Shown here in pieces: positions 1-9,898 of a stretch of 64,000 bases of DNA. A program made the position numbers and the translations under genes. Within the stretch, counting starts at the first letter, position 1. Each line of letters begins with the position of its first letter. Under the pieces are notes generated by a model. That model ran no database searches. It had not been told where the DNA came from and was given only the letters and a program-made list of their open reading frames with translations. This DNA is from Algoriphagus aestuarii (GTDB lineage: Bacteria; Bacteroidota; Bacteroidia; Cytophagales; Cyclobacteriaceae): contig JAFIDK010000002.1 of the NCBI GenBank assembly GCA_017051695.1, forward strand, positions 186,001-250,000. Reading direction: 5' to 3'.

Positions 1-1
1 C

Positions 2-424
2 GTCATAGAAAGGAGTAAGTCTGACGATTTGACAAGTTGGGAACCACTGGAAAATTATACCTTGATTCTCCGGCAACAGGTTTTGATCCGAACTAGTCAG
101 AACCAAAGCACAGTTGCATTGGTTTTTCCGCCAAAGGATGGTGTTTCTTGGAATTCAGCTAGTTATATAAATTCTCCTGAGGACAATTTTGTGATCAACT
201 ATCCCTCGGGCAATTCTAACTTATTAGAAGTTAATCAATCAGAAGAGGATGATTTGGTGACTTATCGGGATATCCGCTATGAGATTTTTGAGAAAGGAAT
301 AGGCTTGATAGAAGATTATGAAGAAGTGTTGACTTATTGTTCCCGAAACGATTGTTTGGGAGATCAGTTAATAGATGGTGGAAGTAAAACACATTTGAAA
401 ATTACCGAATATGGGCAATTTTAA
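2..424 (+). CDS. Unidentified protein, 5' end missing
   Basis: The reading frame is open from base 2 with no start, so the gene begins left of the window; 140 codons remain before the stop. A TTG near base 29 is in frame, but nothing marks it as a start. I do not recognise the family. The visible part is acidic and mostly hydrophilic, with segments that look like beta strands and two cysteines near the C terminus (in CSRNDC). There is no membrane segment in the visible part. Its last 14 bases overlap the start of the downstream secreted subtilase, which suggests co-transcription and translational coupling. It could be an envelope or secreted protein made with the protease, but that is context only. 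Confidence 0.7.
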   Translation, partial: VIERSKSDDLTSWEPLENYTLILRQQVLIRTSQNQSTVALVFPPKDGVSWNSASYINSPEDNFVINYPSGNSNLLEVNQSEEDDLVTYRDIRYEIFEKGIGLIEDYEEVLTYCSRNDCLGDQLIDGGSKTHLKITEYGQF

Positions 425-2066
425 ATTTTTGGTTCTGGCATTGATTTTTATGGGATTTGGCTTGAAGTCTCAAGCTCAAGACCGCTATGCTGTATTTTTT
501 AAATATAAGCCACAGGATACCTACAGCTTAAGTGATCCAAGTCAGTATTTGAGCCAAAAAGCTTTGGATAGAAGGTTAAGAGAGGGGATTCAGGTGGATT
601 CCTTGGATCTTCCAGTTTCTCAGAAATACATCGATGAGCTTAGAGGGATTGCAGATGATGTTCTTTATTCCAGCAAATGGTTTAATGCAGTCCTTTTAGT
701 GACAAATGAGGAAGGAGTTTCAGCTATGGAGGCTCTGCCTTTTGTAGATAAAGTGGAAATGGTGGCTTTGGATTATATTCCCAGTCCAAACGCGAGGGTT
801 GGGAGAAAGATTTTTGCATCAGCTTCATTGAAAATTTGTTTACCCGTGAATCATAGAAAATTAGGGACAAACGAAAACCCCTATGATTTTCAAAACAGTT
901 TGTTGAGAATTCCAGAAATGCATGAGGAAGGCTTTACTGGAAAGGGGATTCGGGTAGCAGTATTTGATGCCGGTTTTCCTGGAACCAATGAAGCATCGGC
1001 CTTGTCACATTTGTTTGAAAACAATCAGATTTTGGCCACAAAGGACTTTGTAAAACCATGGTCTGAAAATGTCTATACTGCTAACCAACATGGAACCAAT
1101 GTGCTTTCTCTGATAGCAGCAAAAGAAGAGGGAATCTTAGTTTCTGGTGCTCCTGATGCGGAATATTTTTTGGCAATAACTGAAGAAGACGCCACAGAAT
1201 ATATTGTGGAGGAATATAATTGGGTGAAAGCCGCTGAGGTTGCTGATAGTTTAGGAGTGGATATTATCAATAGCTCGGTGGGCTATTATGATTTTGATGA
1301 CCCTACGATGAACTATTCTCCGGAAGATTTGGATGGAAAAACAACTGTAATTGCCCGGGGGGCAAATATTGCTGCTAAAAGAGGGATTTTGGTTGTGAAT
1401 AGCGCCGGGAACTATGGCCCAAAAGAAAGTTCTCTAGTCTCTCCAGCTGATTCCGAAATGGTTTTGGCGATTGGAGCAGTCGATAAAGAGTTAAATGTTT
1501 CCAATTTCAGTTCGCGAGGACCGACAGGCGATGGTAGGATCAAGCCGGATTTGGCTACCTATGGAAATGGAGTTGCTTTGATCCGATCAAATGGAAACCT
1601 TGGCTACTCAAATGGCACATCATTTTCTGCACCTCAAATTACTGGTTTAGCCGCAGGTCTATGGCAAGCAAAACCCGAATGGACCAGAGCAGAAATGGTG
1701 GAAAACCTGATCCGAAGCGCTACCCAAGCAGATGCAAAGGATAATTTATTGGGTAATGGTATTCCTAATTTTTTTGACGCTTATTATGGTGAAATTTTAG
1801 CAGTAACCGGTGAAGAGCAAATCCTTTGGAAATTATTTCCAAACCCATTGGCTACGGATGACTTGACGATTTACTTTGGTCAGGGATTAAGTGCTGAATT
1901 TTCTGTAATCGATATGAATGGAAAAATCATCCAATCTGCAGTATTGATCAGAAATAACCCAAAAGATCCGTTTAGGACATCATTGCAGGGACTTAAAGCT
2001 GGTTTTTACATTGTACAAATGCAAGATGGTGTAAACCTAAAGCGAACCAAGCTCTTTAGACAATAA
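411..2066 (+). CDS. Secreted subtilisin-family serine protease with T9SS sorting domain
   Basis: A 551-residue S8 peptidase. Residues 1-22 form a signal peptide (hydrophobic core, then SQAQ). Residues 25-125 resemble a subtilase propeptide region. The catalytic domain spans about 170-465 with the triad in order: Asp186 (VFDAGFPG), His228 (NQHGTN) and Ser404 (NGTSFSAP), plus the oxyanion Asn334 (SAGN). The last ~75 residues begin LFPNP and end in a Lys/Arg-containing strand (GFYIVQMQDG...KRTKLF), the pattern of type A C-terminal domains recognised by the type IX secretion system. It should therefore be exported across the outer membrane and released or surface-attached. All catalytic residues are present, so it is probably active. 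It overlaps the upstream gene by 14 bases. Confidence 0.93.
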   Translation: MGNFKFLVLALIFMGFGLKSQAQDRYAVFFKYKPQDTYSLSDPSQYLSQKALDRRLREGIQVDSLDLPVSQKYIDELRGIADDVLYSSKWFNAVLLVTNEEGVSAMEALPFVDKVEMVALDYIPSPNARVGRKIFASASLKICLPVNHRKLGTNENPYDFQNSLLRIPEMHEEGFTGKGIRVAVFDAGFPGTNEASALSHLFENNQILATKDFVKPWSENVYTANQHGTNVLSLIAAKEEGILVSGAPDAEYFLAITEEDATEYIVEEYNWVKAAEVADSLGVDIINSSVGYYDFDDPTMNYSPEDLDGKTTVIARGANIAAKRGILVVNSAGNYGPKESSLVSPADSEMVLAIGAVDKELNVSNFSSRGPTGDGRIKPDLATYGNGVALIRSNGNLGYSNGTSFSAPQITGLAAGLWQAKPEWTRAEMVENLIRSATQADAKDNLLGNGIPNFFDAYYGEILAVTGEEQILWKLFPNPLATDDLTIYFGQGLSAEFSVIDMNGKIIQSAVLIRNNPKDPFRTSLQGLKAGFYIVQMQDGVNLKRTKLFRQ

Positions 2067-2099
2067 AAAAAATTCAAAATCAATTCAAATAGATTCTTC

Positions 2100-2759
2100 A
2101 TGTCACCTCTTATTGCCCCTTCCATACTTGCTGCGGATTTTGCCAACCTACAGAGCGAGGTGGAAATGCTAAATACCTCCCAAGCTGATTTTATCCATGT
2201 AGATATCATGGATGGGGTTTTTGTTCCTAATATTTCTTTTGGAATTCCGGTAACCCAAGCGATTAAAAAACATGCTAAAAAGCCGCTGGATGTGCATTTA
2301 ATGATCGTGGAGCCAGACCGTTATTTAGAGGCGTTCCGTGATGCCGGAGCGGATATCATTTCAGTTCATTACGAGGCATGTCCACATTTGCATAGATCTT
2401 TGCAAGCGATAAAAGCCCTGGGAGCCAAAGCTGGAGTGGCGATTAATCCGCATACACCCATAGAGCATTTAAAAGAAGTGATCCAGGATATTGGCTTGGT
2501 GTGCATGATGTCGGTAAACCCAGGTTTTGGAGGACAGAAATTTATAGAAAATACCTATGATAAAATCTCAAGATTAAAAGATCTGATTTTGTCCAAAGGA
2601 GCAACCACCAAAATAGAAATAGATGGGGGAGTGAATATCCAAAATGCTCCTAAATTGGTGACGGCTGGAGCTGATGTGTTAGTAGCAGGCAGTTTTGTCT
2701 TTAATTCACCTGATCCTGTCGCAACTATCTCTGAATTGAAGTCTATCCGGATGGTATAG
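2100..2759 (+). CDS. rpe: Ribulose-phosphate 3-epimerase
   Basis: A 219-residue cytoplasmic TIM-barrel enzyme that interconverts D-ribulose 5-phosphate and D-xylulose 5-phosphate in the pentose phosphate pathway. The length is normal for the family. The N-terminal IAPSILAADF, the metal/acid residues in HVDIMDG (His33, Asp35), His66 in DVHLM, the phosphate loop MSVNPGFGGQKF and the second catalytic Asp in IDGGV are all recognisable. It starts 33 bases after the protease gene on the same strand and could be read through from it, although the functions are unrelated. Confidence 0.97.
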   Translation: MSPLIAPSILAADFANLQSEVEMLNTSQADFIHVDIMDGVFVPNISFGIPVTQAIKKHAKKPLDVHLMIVEPDRYLEAFRDAGADIISVHYEACPHLHRSLQAIKALGAKAGVAINPHTPIEHLKEVIQDIGLVCMMSVNPGFGGQKFIENTYDKISRLKDLILSKGATTKIEIDGGVNIQNAPKLVTAGADVLVAGSFVFNSPDPVATISELKSIRMV

Positions 2760-2872
2760 GATTATTGGCGACCGTTCATCCAAAAATACCTTAATAAACC
2801 CTAAAAGTCTTGATTTTTTGGAATATGGTTTATTTATTGAACATATTACGAAAACTAAAATCAGAGAAGATT

Positions 2873-3382
2873 ATGAAAAAAGTATTGTTGTTTGGAGCGT
2901 TTTTCGCATGTATGGGAATGACCGGATTTGCGCAGGAAGCAGCGGAAGAAGTTACGGATGAGGAGCTTACAAAGTTTGCGCATATGGAAGTGATGACAGA
3001 AATGTTTGCAGCTGAAAAAACGGAAGAATTCAAAGCTATGATTTTGGAGAATGAGATTTTCCAAGGTGGTGCTAGATACAATGAAATCAAGGCAGCTTGG
3101 GGAGATGAGGCAAAAATGGCTGAAGCAGAAATTACTGAAGAAGAAAAAGCAGCTTATCAAGCGGTTCAGGATTTCCAAAGTTCCCTTCAAGATGTTTTGA
3201 AAGAATATAAGACGGATTTGATCATGAATGATTCCATTTTAGGTGTTTCAACTTATAATAAAGTTAATGGAGCAATTAAAGAAGATCCTGCATTAAAAGA
3301 GAAACTTGATTCTCTTGAAAAAGAATTAAAAGCTAAAAGTGATTCTGAAAAAGAAGATGGTGGCGAAGGTACCAGCAACTAA
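2873..3382 (+). CDS. Small acidic secreted protein, DUF4168-like
   Basis: The chosen ATG gives 169 residues that open with a clean signal peptide (MKKVLLFGAFF...GFAQ, cleavage near residue 20). An in-frame ATG 63 bases upstream would put a charged 21-residue extension before the signal and is less likely. The mature part is rich in Glu, Lys and Ala and should be mainly helical; a repeated pattern of a helix followed by a loop and a final LKEKLDSLEKELKAK stretch suggests a coiled coil. The layout recalls periplasmic DUF4168 proteins, but I cannot confirm this by eye. It ends in a low-complexity Gly/Ser/Glu tail and is followed by a strong terminator, so it is likely a single-gene unit. Confidence 0.8.
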   Translation: MKKVLLFGAFFACMGMTGFAQEAAEEVTDEELTKFAHMEVMTEMFAAEKTEEFKAMILENEIFQGGARYNEIKAAWGDEAKMAEAEITEEEKAAYQAVQDFQSSLQDVLKEYKTDLIMNDSILGVSTYNKVNGAIKEDPALKEKLDSLEKELKAKSDSEKEDGGEGTSN

Positions 3383-3403
3383 TTCAAAATAATCATACCT
3401 ATT

Positions 3404-3432
3404 AAGCCTCCTAGTTGGAGGCTTTTTTTTTA
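3404..3432 (+). terminator. Rho-independent terminator
   Basis: The stem AGCCTCC (3405-3411) pairs perfectly with GGAGGCT (3417-3423) around a 5-base loop and is followed by a run of T. It lies 22 bases after the stop of the small acidic secreted protein. Confidence 0.9.
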
Positions 3433-3470
3433 ATTTCACACGATCATCGGAATATTTTCGTTAGCTACCT

Positions 3471-4490
3471 ATGAAGTTTAAAAAGCCATTATTTACGGGA
3501 TTGTTTTTTTCAATTTGTCTGCTGGCATCTGCTCAAGATGAAGATATATTCGGGATTTCTGAGAAAGCCAAAAACCCAAAAAGCGAAAGCGCAGTAGGGA
3601 ATATTACCCGGAATGTACTGGAAATGTTCAGTATTGAAATATCTGGAGGTGCAGCTTATAACCAGTTTTCAACCAGTTTTTATTCTGCGAATCCAAGTCT
3701 ATATCCCAATTTCACCCAATTCCAGAATTTTGAAACACCTTTGGATATTTCAGAAGAAAATCCATTGGAAATGAAAAGTAATGACTGGACTTTCCCGCTT
3801 CTGAATGCCGGTTTACGGATAAATTTATTCAACCTTCTTACCATCGGTGGTGGATACGGTCAGGAATGGGGTAATATGTCTACGATGAGAGGTGGGGATT
3901 TTGAGTTTGCCTTTGAGGGAGGTTCCTATCAGGCAAGTAAACTTTATGGGACAGTTGGTTTGGTTTTATATGATGCAAAGAGGAGACAGGCTTTCCTGAG
4001 ATGGAAATACAGAAGATATGCCTCAGCAAATTATTACATGCAGTCTGAAATGACCCAACGATCCAGACAGGTATATCCTTGGAGATTTATTCTGGAAGGT
4101 GAATTCGGTCAATTAAAAATCAAAAATTTTGTAGACGGCACGATGGCTGGAGGAAGTACTTATGAACCAAAACTAGCTGTAGGAGACAAGCCTTACATGG
4201 GCATTGCTTTACGTATCGAAAGGGATTTTTCGGAATACACCAAGATGTTTGTTAAGGGAGGTGCTGAGTTTAGAGATTTTACCTATGCTGCTTCGGATTT
4301 TTCAGAAGTTCAGGATCTTAAGCAGACACTTTATGGAATGCAGGTAGGCTTTGCGGTCCGCTTTCCAGGTACCAAAAGATGTAAAATTGGTGGATGTGGA
4401 GTCGTGATGAAACATATGCATAATGGGATAGAGTACCGAGGCAGTGGAATTTTCAATTATCAGAACCGAAAAGTGGGTCAGTGGTACTAA
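3471..4490 (+). CDS. Secreted beta-rich protein, probable outer-membrane barrel
   Basis: A 339-residue protein of no family I can name. It has a signal peptide (residues 1-21, ending LASAQ). After a short polar linker the sequence alternates aromatic/hydrophobic and polar residues in strands of 8-12, with Gly-rich turns (LLTIGGGYGQEWG, LYGTVGLVLYDAK), which is typical of Bacteroidota outer-membrane barrels. Three cysteines fall close together near the C terminus (KRCKIGGCGV). It follows a terminator, and a TATTTTCG at 3453-3460, one base from the -7 consensus, sits 10 bases ahead of the ATG. The barrel call is inferred from strand pattern only. Confidence 0.75.
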   Translation: MKFKKPLFTGLFFSICLLASAQDEDIFGISEKAKNPKSESAVGNITRNVLEMFSIEISGGAAYNQFSTSFYSANPSLYPNFTQFQNFETPLDISEENPLEMKSNDWTFPLLNAGLRINLFNLLTIGGGYGQEWGNMSTMRGGDFEFAFEGGSYQASKLYGTVGLVLYDAKRRQAFLRWKYRRYASANYYMQSEMTQRSRQVYPWRFILEGEFGQLKIKNFVDGTMAGGSTYEPKLAVGDKPYMGIALRIERDFSEYTKMFVKGGAEFRDFTYAASDFSEVQDLKQTLYGMQVGFAVRFPGTKRCKIGGCGVVMKHMHNGIEYRGSGIFNYQNRKVGQWY

Positions 4491-4586
4491 GATTTTGATT
4501 ACTTTTTTCGTATTGATTTTCTCTTTTCAAAACCATTGGGTTTTTACTATCTTGCAGCTTAATAATCGACCCCAGAAAAGCACTAT

Positions 4587-7130
4587 ATGGCTCAAGGAGA
4601 AAACGAGAACATCATACCCATTAACATTGAAGAGGAAATGCGCGGAGCCTACATCGATTATTCGATGTCGGTTATTGTTTCCAGGGCACTTCCGGACGTC
4701 CGTGACGGAATGAAACCAGTTCATAGAAGGATCCTTTACGGGATGCAGGAACTGGGCGTATTACATAACAAACCTTATAAGAAATCTGCGAGAATCGTAG
4801 GGGAAGTACTTGGTAAGTATCACCCACATGGTGACTCTGCTGTATACGACACCATGGTACGTATGGCTCAGCCTTGGTCTCTTCGGTATCCATTAGTGGA
4901 TGGTCAGGGGAACTTTGGTTCCATCGATGGTGACAATCCGGCAGCTATGCGTTATACCGAGGCACGTTTGAAGCGGATTGCCGAGGAAATGCTGGTTGAC
5001 ATCAATAAGGAGACTGTAGATTACCAATTCAACTTTGACGATTCCTTAAAGGAACCAGTAGTCCTTCCTGCAAAAGTACCGGCATTGTTATTAAATGGTG
5101 CTTCAGGTATTGCGGTAGGTATGGCCACTAATATGGCTCCACATAACCTAAATGAGGTCATTACTGGGATAATTGCCTACATAGACAACAGAGAGATTAC
5201 AGTGTCTGAATTGATGGAGTATATCATAGCTCCTGACTTCCCTACAGGTGGGATAATTTACGGCTACAACGGAGTAAAAGCAGCATTTGAGACGGGACGT
5301 GGCAGAATTGTCATGCGTGGTAAAGCCAATGTGGAGACCAAAGACGGCGGAAACAAAGAGATGATTGTCATCACGGAGATTCCTTACATGGTCAACAAGG
5401 CCAACATGGTGGAGAAAACTGCTCAGTTGATCAATGAAAAGAAAATCGATGGGATTTCCGCAATACGTGATGAATCTGATAGATCGGGAATGCGGATTGT
5501 TTATGAATTAAAGAGAGATGCCATTCCTTCTGTCATTCTAAACAATTTATACAAGCATACCCAGCTTCAGACATCTTTCTCAGTAAACAATGTCGCCCTT
5601 GTAAAAGGAAGACCTTATACACTGAATCTTAAAGATCTGATTGTTCATTATGTAGATCACAGACATGAGGTTATCGTCAGAAGAACAGAATATGAGTTAA
5701 AAGAAGCGGAAAAAAGAGCCCATATTTTACAGGGGTATTTGATTGCTTTGGATCATTTGGATGAGGTCATTGCTTTGATCAGAAATTCTGCTGATCCGGA
5801 AACTGCCAGAAATGGGTTGATCGAACGATTTGAATTAAGTGAAATTCAGGCAAGAGCGATTCTCGATATGAGGCTGCAGCGATTGACCGGAATGGAAAGA
5901 GATAAAATTATCCAGGAATACAAGGAAATTATGGCTTTGATCGAAGAGCTGAAATTTATTCTTGAAAACGAGGATAAGAGAATGGAAATCATCAAGGAAG
6001 AATTGACGGAAATGAAAGACCGTTATTCTGATGATAGAAGAACTGAAATCGAGCACAATGCGGAAGATTTCAGTTACGAGGATATGATCCCGAATGAAGA
6101 AGTGGTGATTACTGTTTCACATCAGGGATATGTCAAGCGAACTGCTTTGACAGAATATAGAACCCAAGGAAGAGGAGGTGTAGGGTCCAGAGGTGTAAGC
6201 ACCAAAGAGGATGATTTTACAGAATACATTTTCACGGCTTCCACTCATAATTACCTGTTGATTTTTACTGATAAAGGAAAGCTATTCTGGCTGAAGACCT
6301 ATGCAATTCCTGAGGGGTCCAAGACTTCAAAAGGTAGACCGATCCAGAATTTGATCAATATTGAGTCAGATGATAAAATCAGATCCATTATACAGGTGGA
6401 TGATTTAAATGATGAGGATTACATCAATAATCATTTCCTGATTATGGTTACCAAGCAAGGTATCATCAAGAAAACTACTTTGGAGCAATACAGCCGTCCT
6501 AGGTCCAATGGGATCATTGCTCTGAATATCAGAGAAGATGACCAATTGGTAAGGGTAGATATGACCAATGGATCACAACATATCGTCATTGCTGCCAAAT
6601 CAGGAAGAGCAATCCACTTCCCAGAAACAGCGGTTAGACCTATGGGAAGAACAGCTACAGGGGTCAAAGCAATTACCCTTCAAGGAAAAGATGACTTCGT
6701 GATTGGCATGGTTTGTGCCTCTGATGAAACAGCTACCTTGTTGGTAGTTTCTGAAAATGGATATGGAAAACGTTCCAATCTTGATGAATACAGGATCACA
6801 AATAGAGGAGGAAAGGGCGTGAAAGCAATGAATGTAACGGATAAAACCGGAGCTTTAGTTGCGATTAAAGAAGTGGCTGATTCTGACGACTTAATGATCA
6901 TTAATAAGTCTGGTATTATCATCCGAATCTCGATGGACACCCTTAGAATTATGGGTAGAGCTACACAGGGAGTAAGATTGATAAAAGTAGGCGAAGAGGA
7001 TAGTATTTCGTCGGTAGAAAAAATTACAAAAGAAGAGGACGAAGAACTATTGGATTCAGAAACTTCCGAAGACGCTCCAGAAGTAAAAAATGAATCTCCT
7101 GATGTCGATGGAGATGAACCAAATGAATAA
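4587..7130 (+). CDS. gyrA: DNA gyrase subunit A
   Basis: An 847-residue type IIA topoisomerase subunit that with GyrB introduces negative supercoils. The N-terminal breakage-reunion domain carries the catalytic tyrosine Tyr123 in [10 protein letters not shown]. The quinolone-determining region reads [13 protein letters not shown], with Ser84 and Asp88 at the positions of E. coli Ser83 and Asp87, that is, the drug-susceptible residues. A coiled-coil tower spans about 365-490. The C-terminal beta-pinwheel starts near 500 and has a degenerate GyrA box, QGRGGVG, at 527-533, which favours GyrA over ParC. The C-terminal tail is highly acidic ([17 protein letters not shown]), a feature known to tune gyrase activity. 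It is followed after 27 bases by a TPR gene. Confidence 0.97.
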   Translation: MAQGENENIIPINIEEEMRGAYIDYSMSVIVSRALPDVRDGMKPVHRRILYGMQELGVLHNKPYKKSARIVGEVLGKYHPHGDSAVYDTMVRMAQPWSLRYPLVDGQGNFGSIDGDNPAAMRYTEARLKRIAEEMLVDINKETVDYQFNFDDSLKEPVVLPAKVPALLLNGASGIAVGMATNMAPHNLNEVITGIIAYIDNREITVSELMEYIIAPDFPTGGIIYGYNGVKAAFETGRGRIVMRGKANVETKDGGNKEMIVITEIPYMVNKANMVEKTAQLINEKKIDGISAIRDESDRSGMRIVYELKRDAIPSVILNNLYKHTQLQTSFSVNNVALVKGRPYTLNLKDLIVHYVDHRHEVIVRRTEYELKEAEKRAHILQGYLIALDHLDEVIALIRNSADPETARNGLIERFELSEIQARAILDMRLQRLTGMERDKIIQEYKEIMALIEELKFILENEDKRMEIIKEELTEMKDRYSDDRRTEIEHNAEDFSYEDMIPNEEVVITVSHQGYVKRTALTEYRTQGRGGVGSRGVSTKEDDFTEYIFTASTHNYLLIFTDKGKLFWLKTYAIPEGSKTSKGRPIQNLINIESDDKIRSIIQVDDLNDEDYINNHFLIMVTKQGIIKKTTLEQYSRPRSNGIIALNIREDDQLVRVDMTNGSQHIVIAAKSGRAIHFPETAVRPMGRTATGVKAITLQGKDDFVIGMVCASDETATLLVVSENGYGKRSNLDEYRITNRGGKGVKAMNVTDKTGALVAIKEVADSDDLMIINKSGIIIRISMDTLRIMGRATQGVRLIKVGEEDSISSVEKITKEEDEELLDSETSEDAPEVKNESPDVDGDEPNE

Positions 7131-7157
7131 CCAAACAAAAAAAAGTAAACGATAATA

Positions 7158-8372
7158 ATGAAGAAGCTAATTCTATCATTGGCCTTAATTGGTGCAACAA
7201 CCTTGGCCTTTGGACAAAAAAAAGTGGTAAGATCTGCTGAGAAAAACTTCAAGTCCGGTGATCTTCAAACAGCTTTATCGGAGATTGAAGCTGCAACAAA
7301 TGACCCGGAAACAGGTTCTGACCCAGAAACCTATTTAATAAAGGCAAAAATCGAAACTAAAATGTTTGGTTCCGATTCTTCCAATACCATGCAGACGTAC
7401 GAAATAGGGCAAGCCGCACTTGCTACCTACATGAAGACTTTCGAAATGGGTGGATCAGATAAATCCTCAGGGATTGGTGAAGATATTTGGGAGGAAGATA
7501 TTACTGGAGTTCCTGATAATTTAAGGCCTTACTCTATCAATACTTTGAAAAACACTTCATTCGATAAGGCTATAGAAAGATTTAATGAAGGCGATCAGGA
7601 AATGGCTTACCATTTCTTTGATTTGGCTGGGGAAATTGCACCTGAGGACACTACGATCCACTACAATGCAGGTTTCCTTGCCAACGATCTGGAAATGTAC
7701 GAAGAGGCCAAAAAGCATTTCAATTTGCTTTTGGATGTTGAGGACTATGATAAATTAAATACCTATTACTTCATGGTTCAAATCCTAAGTGGTGCAGAGT
7801 CAAATCCTGAAGGGGCATACGACATGGTAATGGCCGCAAGAGAAGATTATCCAGAAGATAAAATCCTTGCTGAATATGAAATCCAATTGTTGCTTCAATT
7901 GAATAAAATGGACGAAGCAATGGCATCTATTAAAGAGGCTTTGAAAAATGATCCAAATAATGCTTCGATCTTATTAAGATCTGGTTTCCTTAAAGAGAAG
8001 TCAGGAGACATGGATGGAGCAATGGCAGATTATAAAAGGTCAGTTGAAGTCGATCCAGATTTCTACGATGGTAATTTCTACACAGGTGCTTTGATGTTGG
8101 ATAGAGCTAGAGAGATTTTGGCAGAATTGAATAGTCTTTCTGATGACGAGTGGGAGAAAAGATCTGAAGCAATGGGTAAAGAAGCTGATAATTATTACAA
8201 AGAATCTGTTCCTTACTTTACTAAAGTTCTAGAAATCAGACCTGATAACACAGATGTAATGGAAATCCTTTTCCAAGTACATACTAGACTTAAAAATGAA
8301 GCGGAAGCTGATAAATACAATAAGAAATTAATCGAATTGATCGGTCCTAATTGGATGGACGGAGGAAATTAA
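7158..8372 (+). CDS. Secreted tetratricopeptide-repeat protein
   Basis: A 404-residue protein with a signal peptide (MKKLILSLALIGATTLAFGQ). TPR motifs occupy much of the mature chain, clearest around residues 145-215 (AYHFFDLAGEIAPEDTTIHY, NAGFLANDLEMYEEAKKHF) and 245-320 (KMDEAMASIKEALKNDPNNA, GDMDGAMADYKRSVEVDPDF). It is probably a periplasmic or membrane-associated scaffold; no enzymatic motif is visible. It lies 27 bases after gyrA on the same strand and may share its transcript. A very strong terminator follows. Confidence 0.88.
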   Translation: MKKLILSLALIGATTLAFGQKKVVRSAEKNFKSGDLQTALSEIEAATNDPETGSDPETYLIKAKIETKMFGSDSSNTMQTYEIGQAALATYMKTFEMGGSDKSSGIGEDIWEEDITGVPDNLRPYSINTLKNTSFDKAIERFNEGDQEMAYHFFDLAGEIAPEDTTIHYNAGFLANDLEMYEEAKKHFNLLLDVEDYDKLNTYYFMVQILSGAESNPEGAYDMVMAAREDYPEDKILAEYEIQLLLQLNKMDEAMASIKEALKNDPNNASILLRSGFLKEKSGDMDGAMADYKRSVEVDPDFYDGNFYTGALMLDRAREILAELNSLSDDEWEKRSEAMGKEADNYYKESVPYFTKVLEIRPDNTDVMEILFQVHTRLKNEAEADKYNKKLIELIGPNWMDGGN

Positions 8373-8390
8373 TTCTCTTTAACACTTGAA

Positions 8391-8431
8391 AGCCAGCAAA
8401 TTTGCTGGCTTTTTTTTTTTTTTTTTTTTTT
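8391..8431 (+). terminator. Strong terminator with 22-base T tract
   Basis: A perfect 20-base palindrome at 8391-8410 (arms AGCCAGCAAA and TTTGCTGGCT) runs straight into 22 consecutive T residues at 8410-8431. It ends the gyrA-TPR transcription unit. Confidence 0.95.
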
Positions 8432-8679
8432 GGAAAATTTTATTGGTATAACTGCCTTTTCGACTTTGGGAAATCAACACTGCAAGAAAGAAGTATTCCT
8501 TATCAACTAATGTAATCTTCTGTTTACCGGCATTTAGCCTAGTAATCAAAGAGTATTTAGTGAATGGAGGGATGCGGATAAGCTGATTTTTTAAAACCCA
8601 ATACCGAACTTGTTTTCCCTGATTCAGTTAGTTCTTTTTTAATTACTCTTATCTTTGCAATTCATCTGTTAGTTTTACG
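8432..8679 (+). other. Intergenic region after terminator
   Basis: Together with the terminator this makes a 307-base gene gap. The central part is AT-rich and I see no open frame with a credible start, no RNA gene and no long repeat. Its right end holds the promoter of the PagL-like gene, annotated separately. Confidence 0.5.
8650..8657 (+). promoter_or_regulatory. Bacteroidota -7 promoter element
   Basis: TATCTTTG followed by C matches the Bacteroidota -7 consensus TAnnTTTG exactly and lies 22 bases before the ATG of the PagL-like gene. A clear TTG at -33 is not present; TTAGTT at 8628-8633 is the nearest candidate. Confidence 0.6.
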
Positions 8680-9819
8680 ATGCCAGTGTCCTTCAAAACA
8701 GTCGCCCTAGCTGTTTTTATTTCAATTTCCGCTTTCCCAACTTTTGCCCAGTCAAAGTTCCAAAAATCAATAGTTGTCAGCTATGAAAATGGACCACTAC
8801 TAAGTAATGGGAAGGATTGGGCCGATGAAATCAGACAATCGGAACATTACAACGGAATCGATGTCAGGTTTGAATGGAGAAAAGTCGAAAACACCTTTTA
8901 TAATTTTCTTTATAGATACCCCAGCATGGGATTTGGCTATAGTACATTGGTCCATTATTCCGAACAGCTTGGCAGACCTATGGGTATCTATGGTTTTGTT
9001 GAAATGCCATTCACCAGAAAAGGAATTCACCAGAAATTCTATCTAAGTTATTTTGGGCAAATTGGTTTAGGCTTCCATATTAAACCCTATGATCCTGAAA
9101 CAAATCCCTTGAACCTTTTCGTTGGCTCCAATCTCAATAGCTACATCCACTTAGGCTTTAAAGCCAACTATCAGATTTCGGATAGAGTAAGTGTGCTCGG
9201 TACAGTTGGTTTGAAACATTTTTCAAATGGATCATCCAAGAAACCCAATGCAGGGATCAACTACGCACCATTTGGAATTGGTATTAAAACCAAATTGGGA
9301 AGGATAGAGGAAGTGCCCACCGAAAGAGTCCCATATCCTGACCTGGAGAAACGTGGGTTTTGGAATCTGGCATTATATCTTGGCACCAAAAATTACGAAA
9401 TAGGTGATCCAACTTATTTTAGAGGTGGTCTAGGAATTAATTACTTATGGGAAGCCTCTTATAAATATAGAATGGGACTGGGAATCGATTGGTTTTATGG
9501 AGCAGGTATAAAAGATCGTTGGCCCGACCAGAATACCGGTTTTTTTGATGCCAATTCATTTGCTTTGGTAGGTTCATGGGAATGGAAAATCAATGAACAT
9601 TTATATGCTCCAGTAGCTTTTGGAGTATATTTTAACCAGTCTGAATTTAACCAGGAGGTTTCCTGGTTTTACGAGAGAGTAGGAGTCAGATATAGATTTG
9701 ATAACAATATCTTTGCAGGGCTTCAAATCAAAGCGCATAAAGCAAAAGCTGACTTTTTTGAATTTACTTTTGGTTATACGATTCCCGGAAAAATCAAATA
9801 TATACGACCGGGAAAGTAG
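8680..9819 (+). CDS. PagL-like acyloxyacyl hydrolase, outer membrane
   Basis: A 379-residue beta-barrel protein with a signal peptide (cleavage near FAQ-S, residue 24). The block LKHFSNGSSKKPNAGIN matches the active-site strand of PagL lipid A 3-O-deacylases: His180 and Ser182 align with the catalytic His126/Ser128 of Pseudomonas PagL. The third residue, Glu140 in PagL, falls on Asn194 here. The protein is about twice the length of PagL (~150-175), with an extra barrel-like C-terminal half (residues 225-379) rich in aromatic strands. The family removes an acyl chain from lipid A in the outer leaflet. The activity here is uncertain because of the Glu to Asn change. It has its own promoter and no terminator before the next gene. 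Confidence 0.78.
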   Translation: MPVSFKTVALAVFISISAFPTFAQSKFQKSIVVSYENGPLLSNGKDWADEIRQSEHYNGIDVRFEWRKVENTFYNFLYRYPSMGFGYSTLVHYSEQLGRPMGIYGFVEMPFTRKGIHQKFYLSYFGQIGLGFHIKPYDPETNPLNLFVGSNLNSYIHLGFKANYQISDRVSVLGTVGLKHFSNGSSKKPNAGINYAPFGIGIKTKLGRIEEVPTERVPYPDLEKRGFWNLALYLGTKNYEIGDPTYFRGGLGINYLWEASYKYRMGLGIDWFYGAGIKDRWPDQNTGFFDANSFALVGSWEWKINEHLYAPVAFGVYFNQSEFNQEVSWFYERVGVRYRFDNNIFAGLQIKAHKAKADFFEFTFGYTIPGKIKYIRPGK

Positions 9820-9898
9820 ATTGATCCCCCATTGATCACAAAATATTTTTATTTGCAACTTGCTTATTTTAGCTTGTACTGATTATTTATGCCCATTT

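Noticed and set aside
2810-2872. Upstream extension of the small acidic secreted protein
   Set aside because: It would put 21 charged residues ahead of a clean signal peptide; the internal ATG is a better start.
4587-7130. ParC rather than GyrA
   Set aside because: The [19 protein letters not shown] start, 847-residue length, and a recognisable though degenerate GyrA box at 527-533 favour GyrA.
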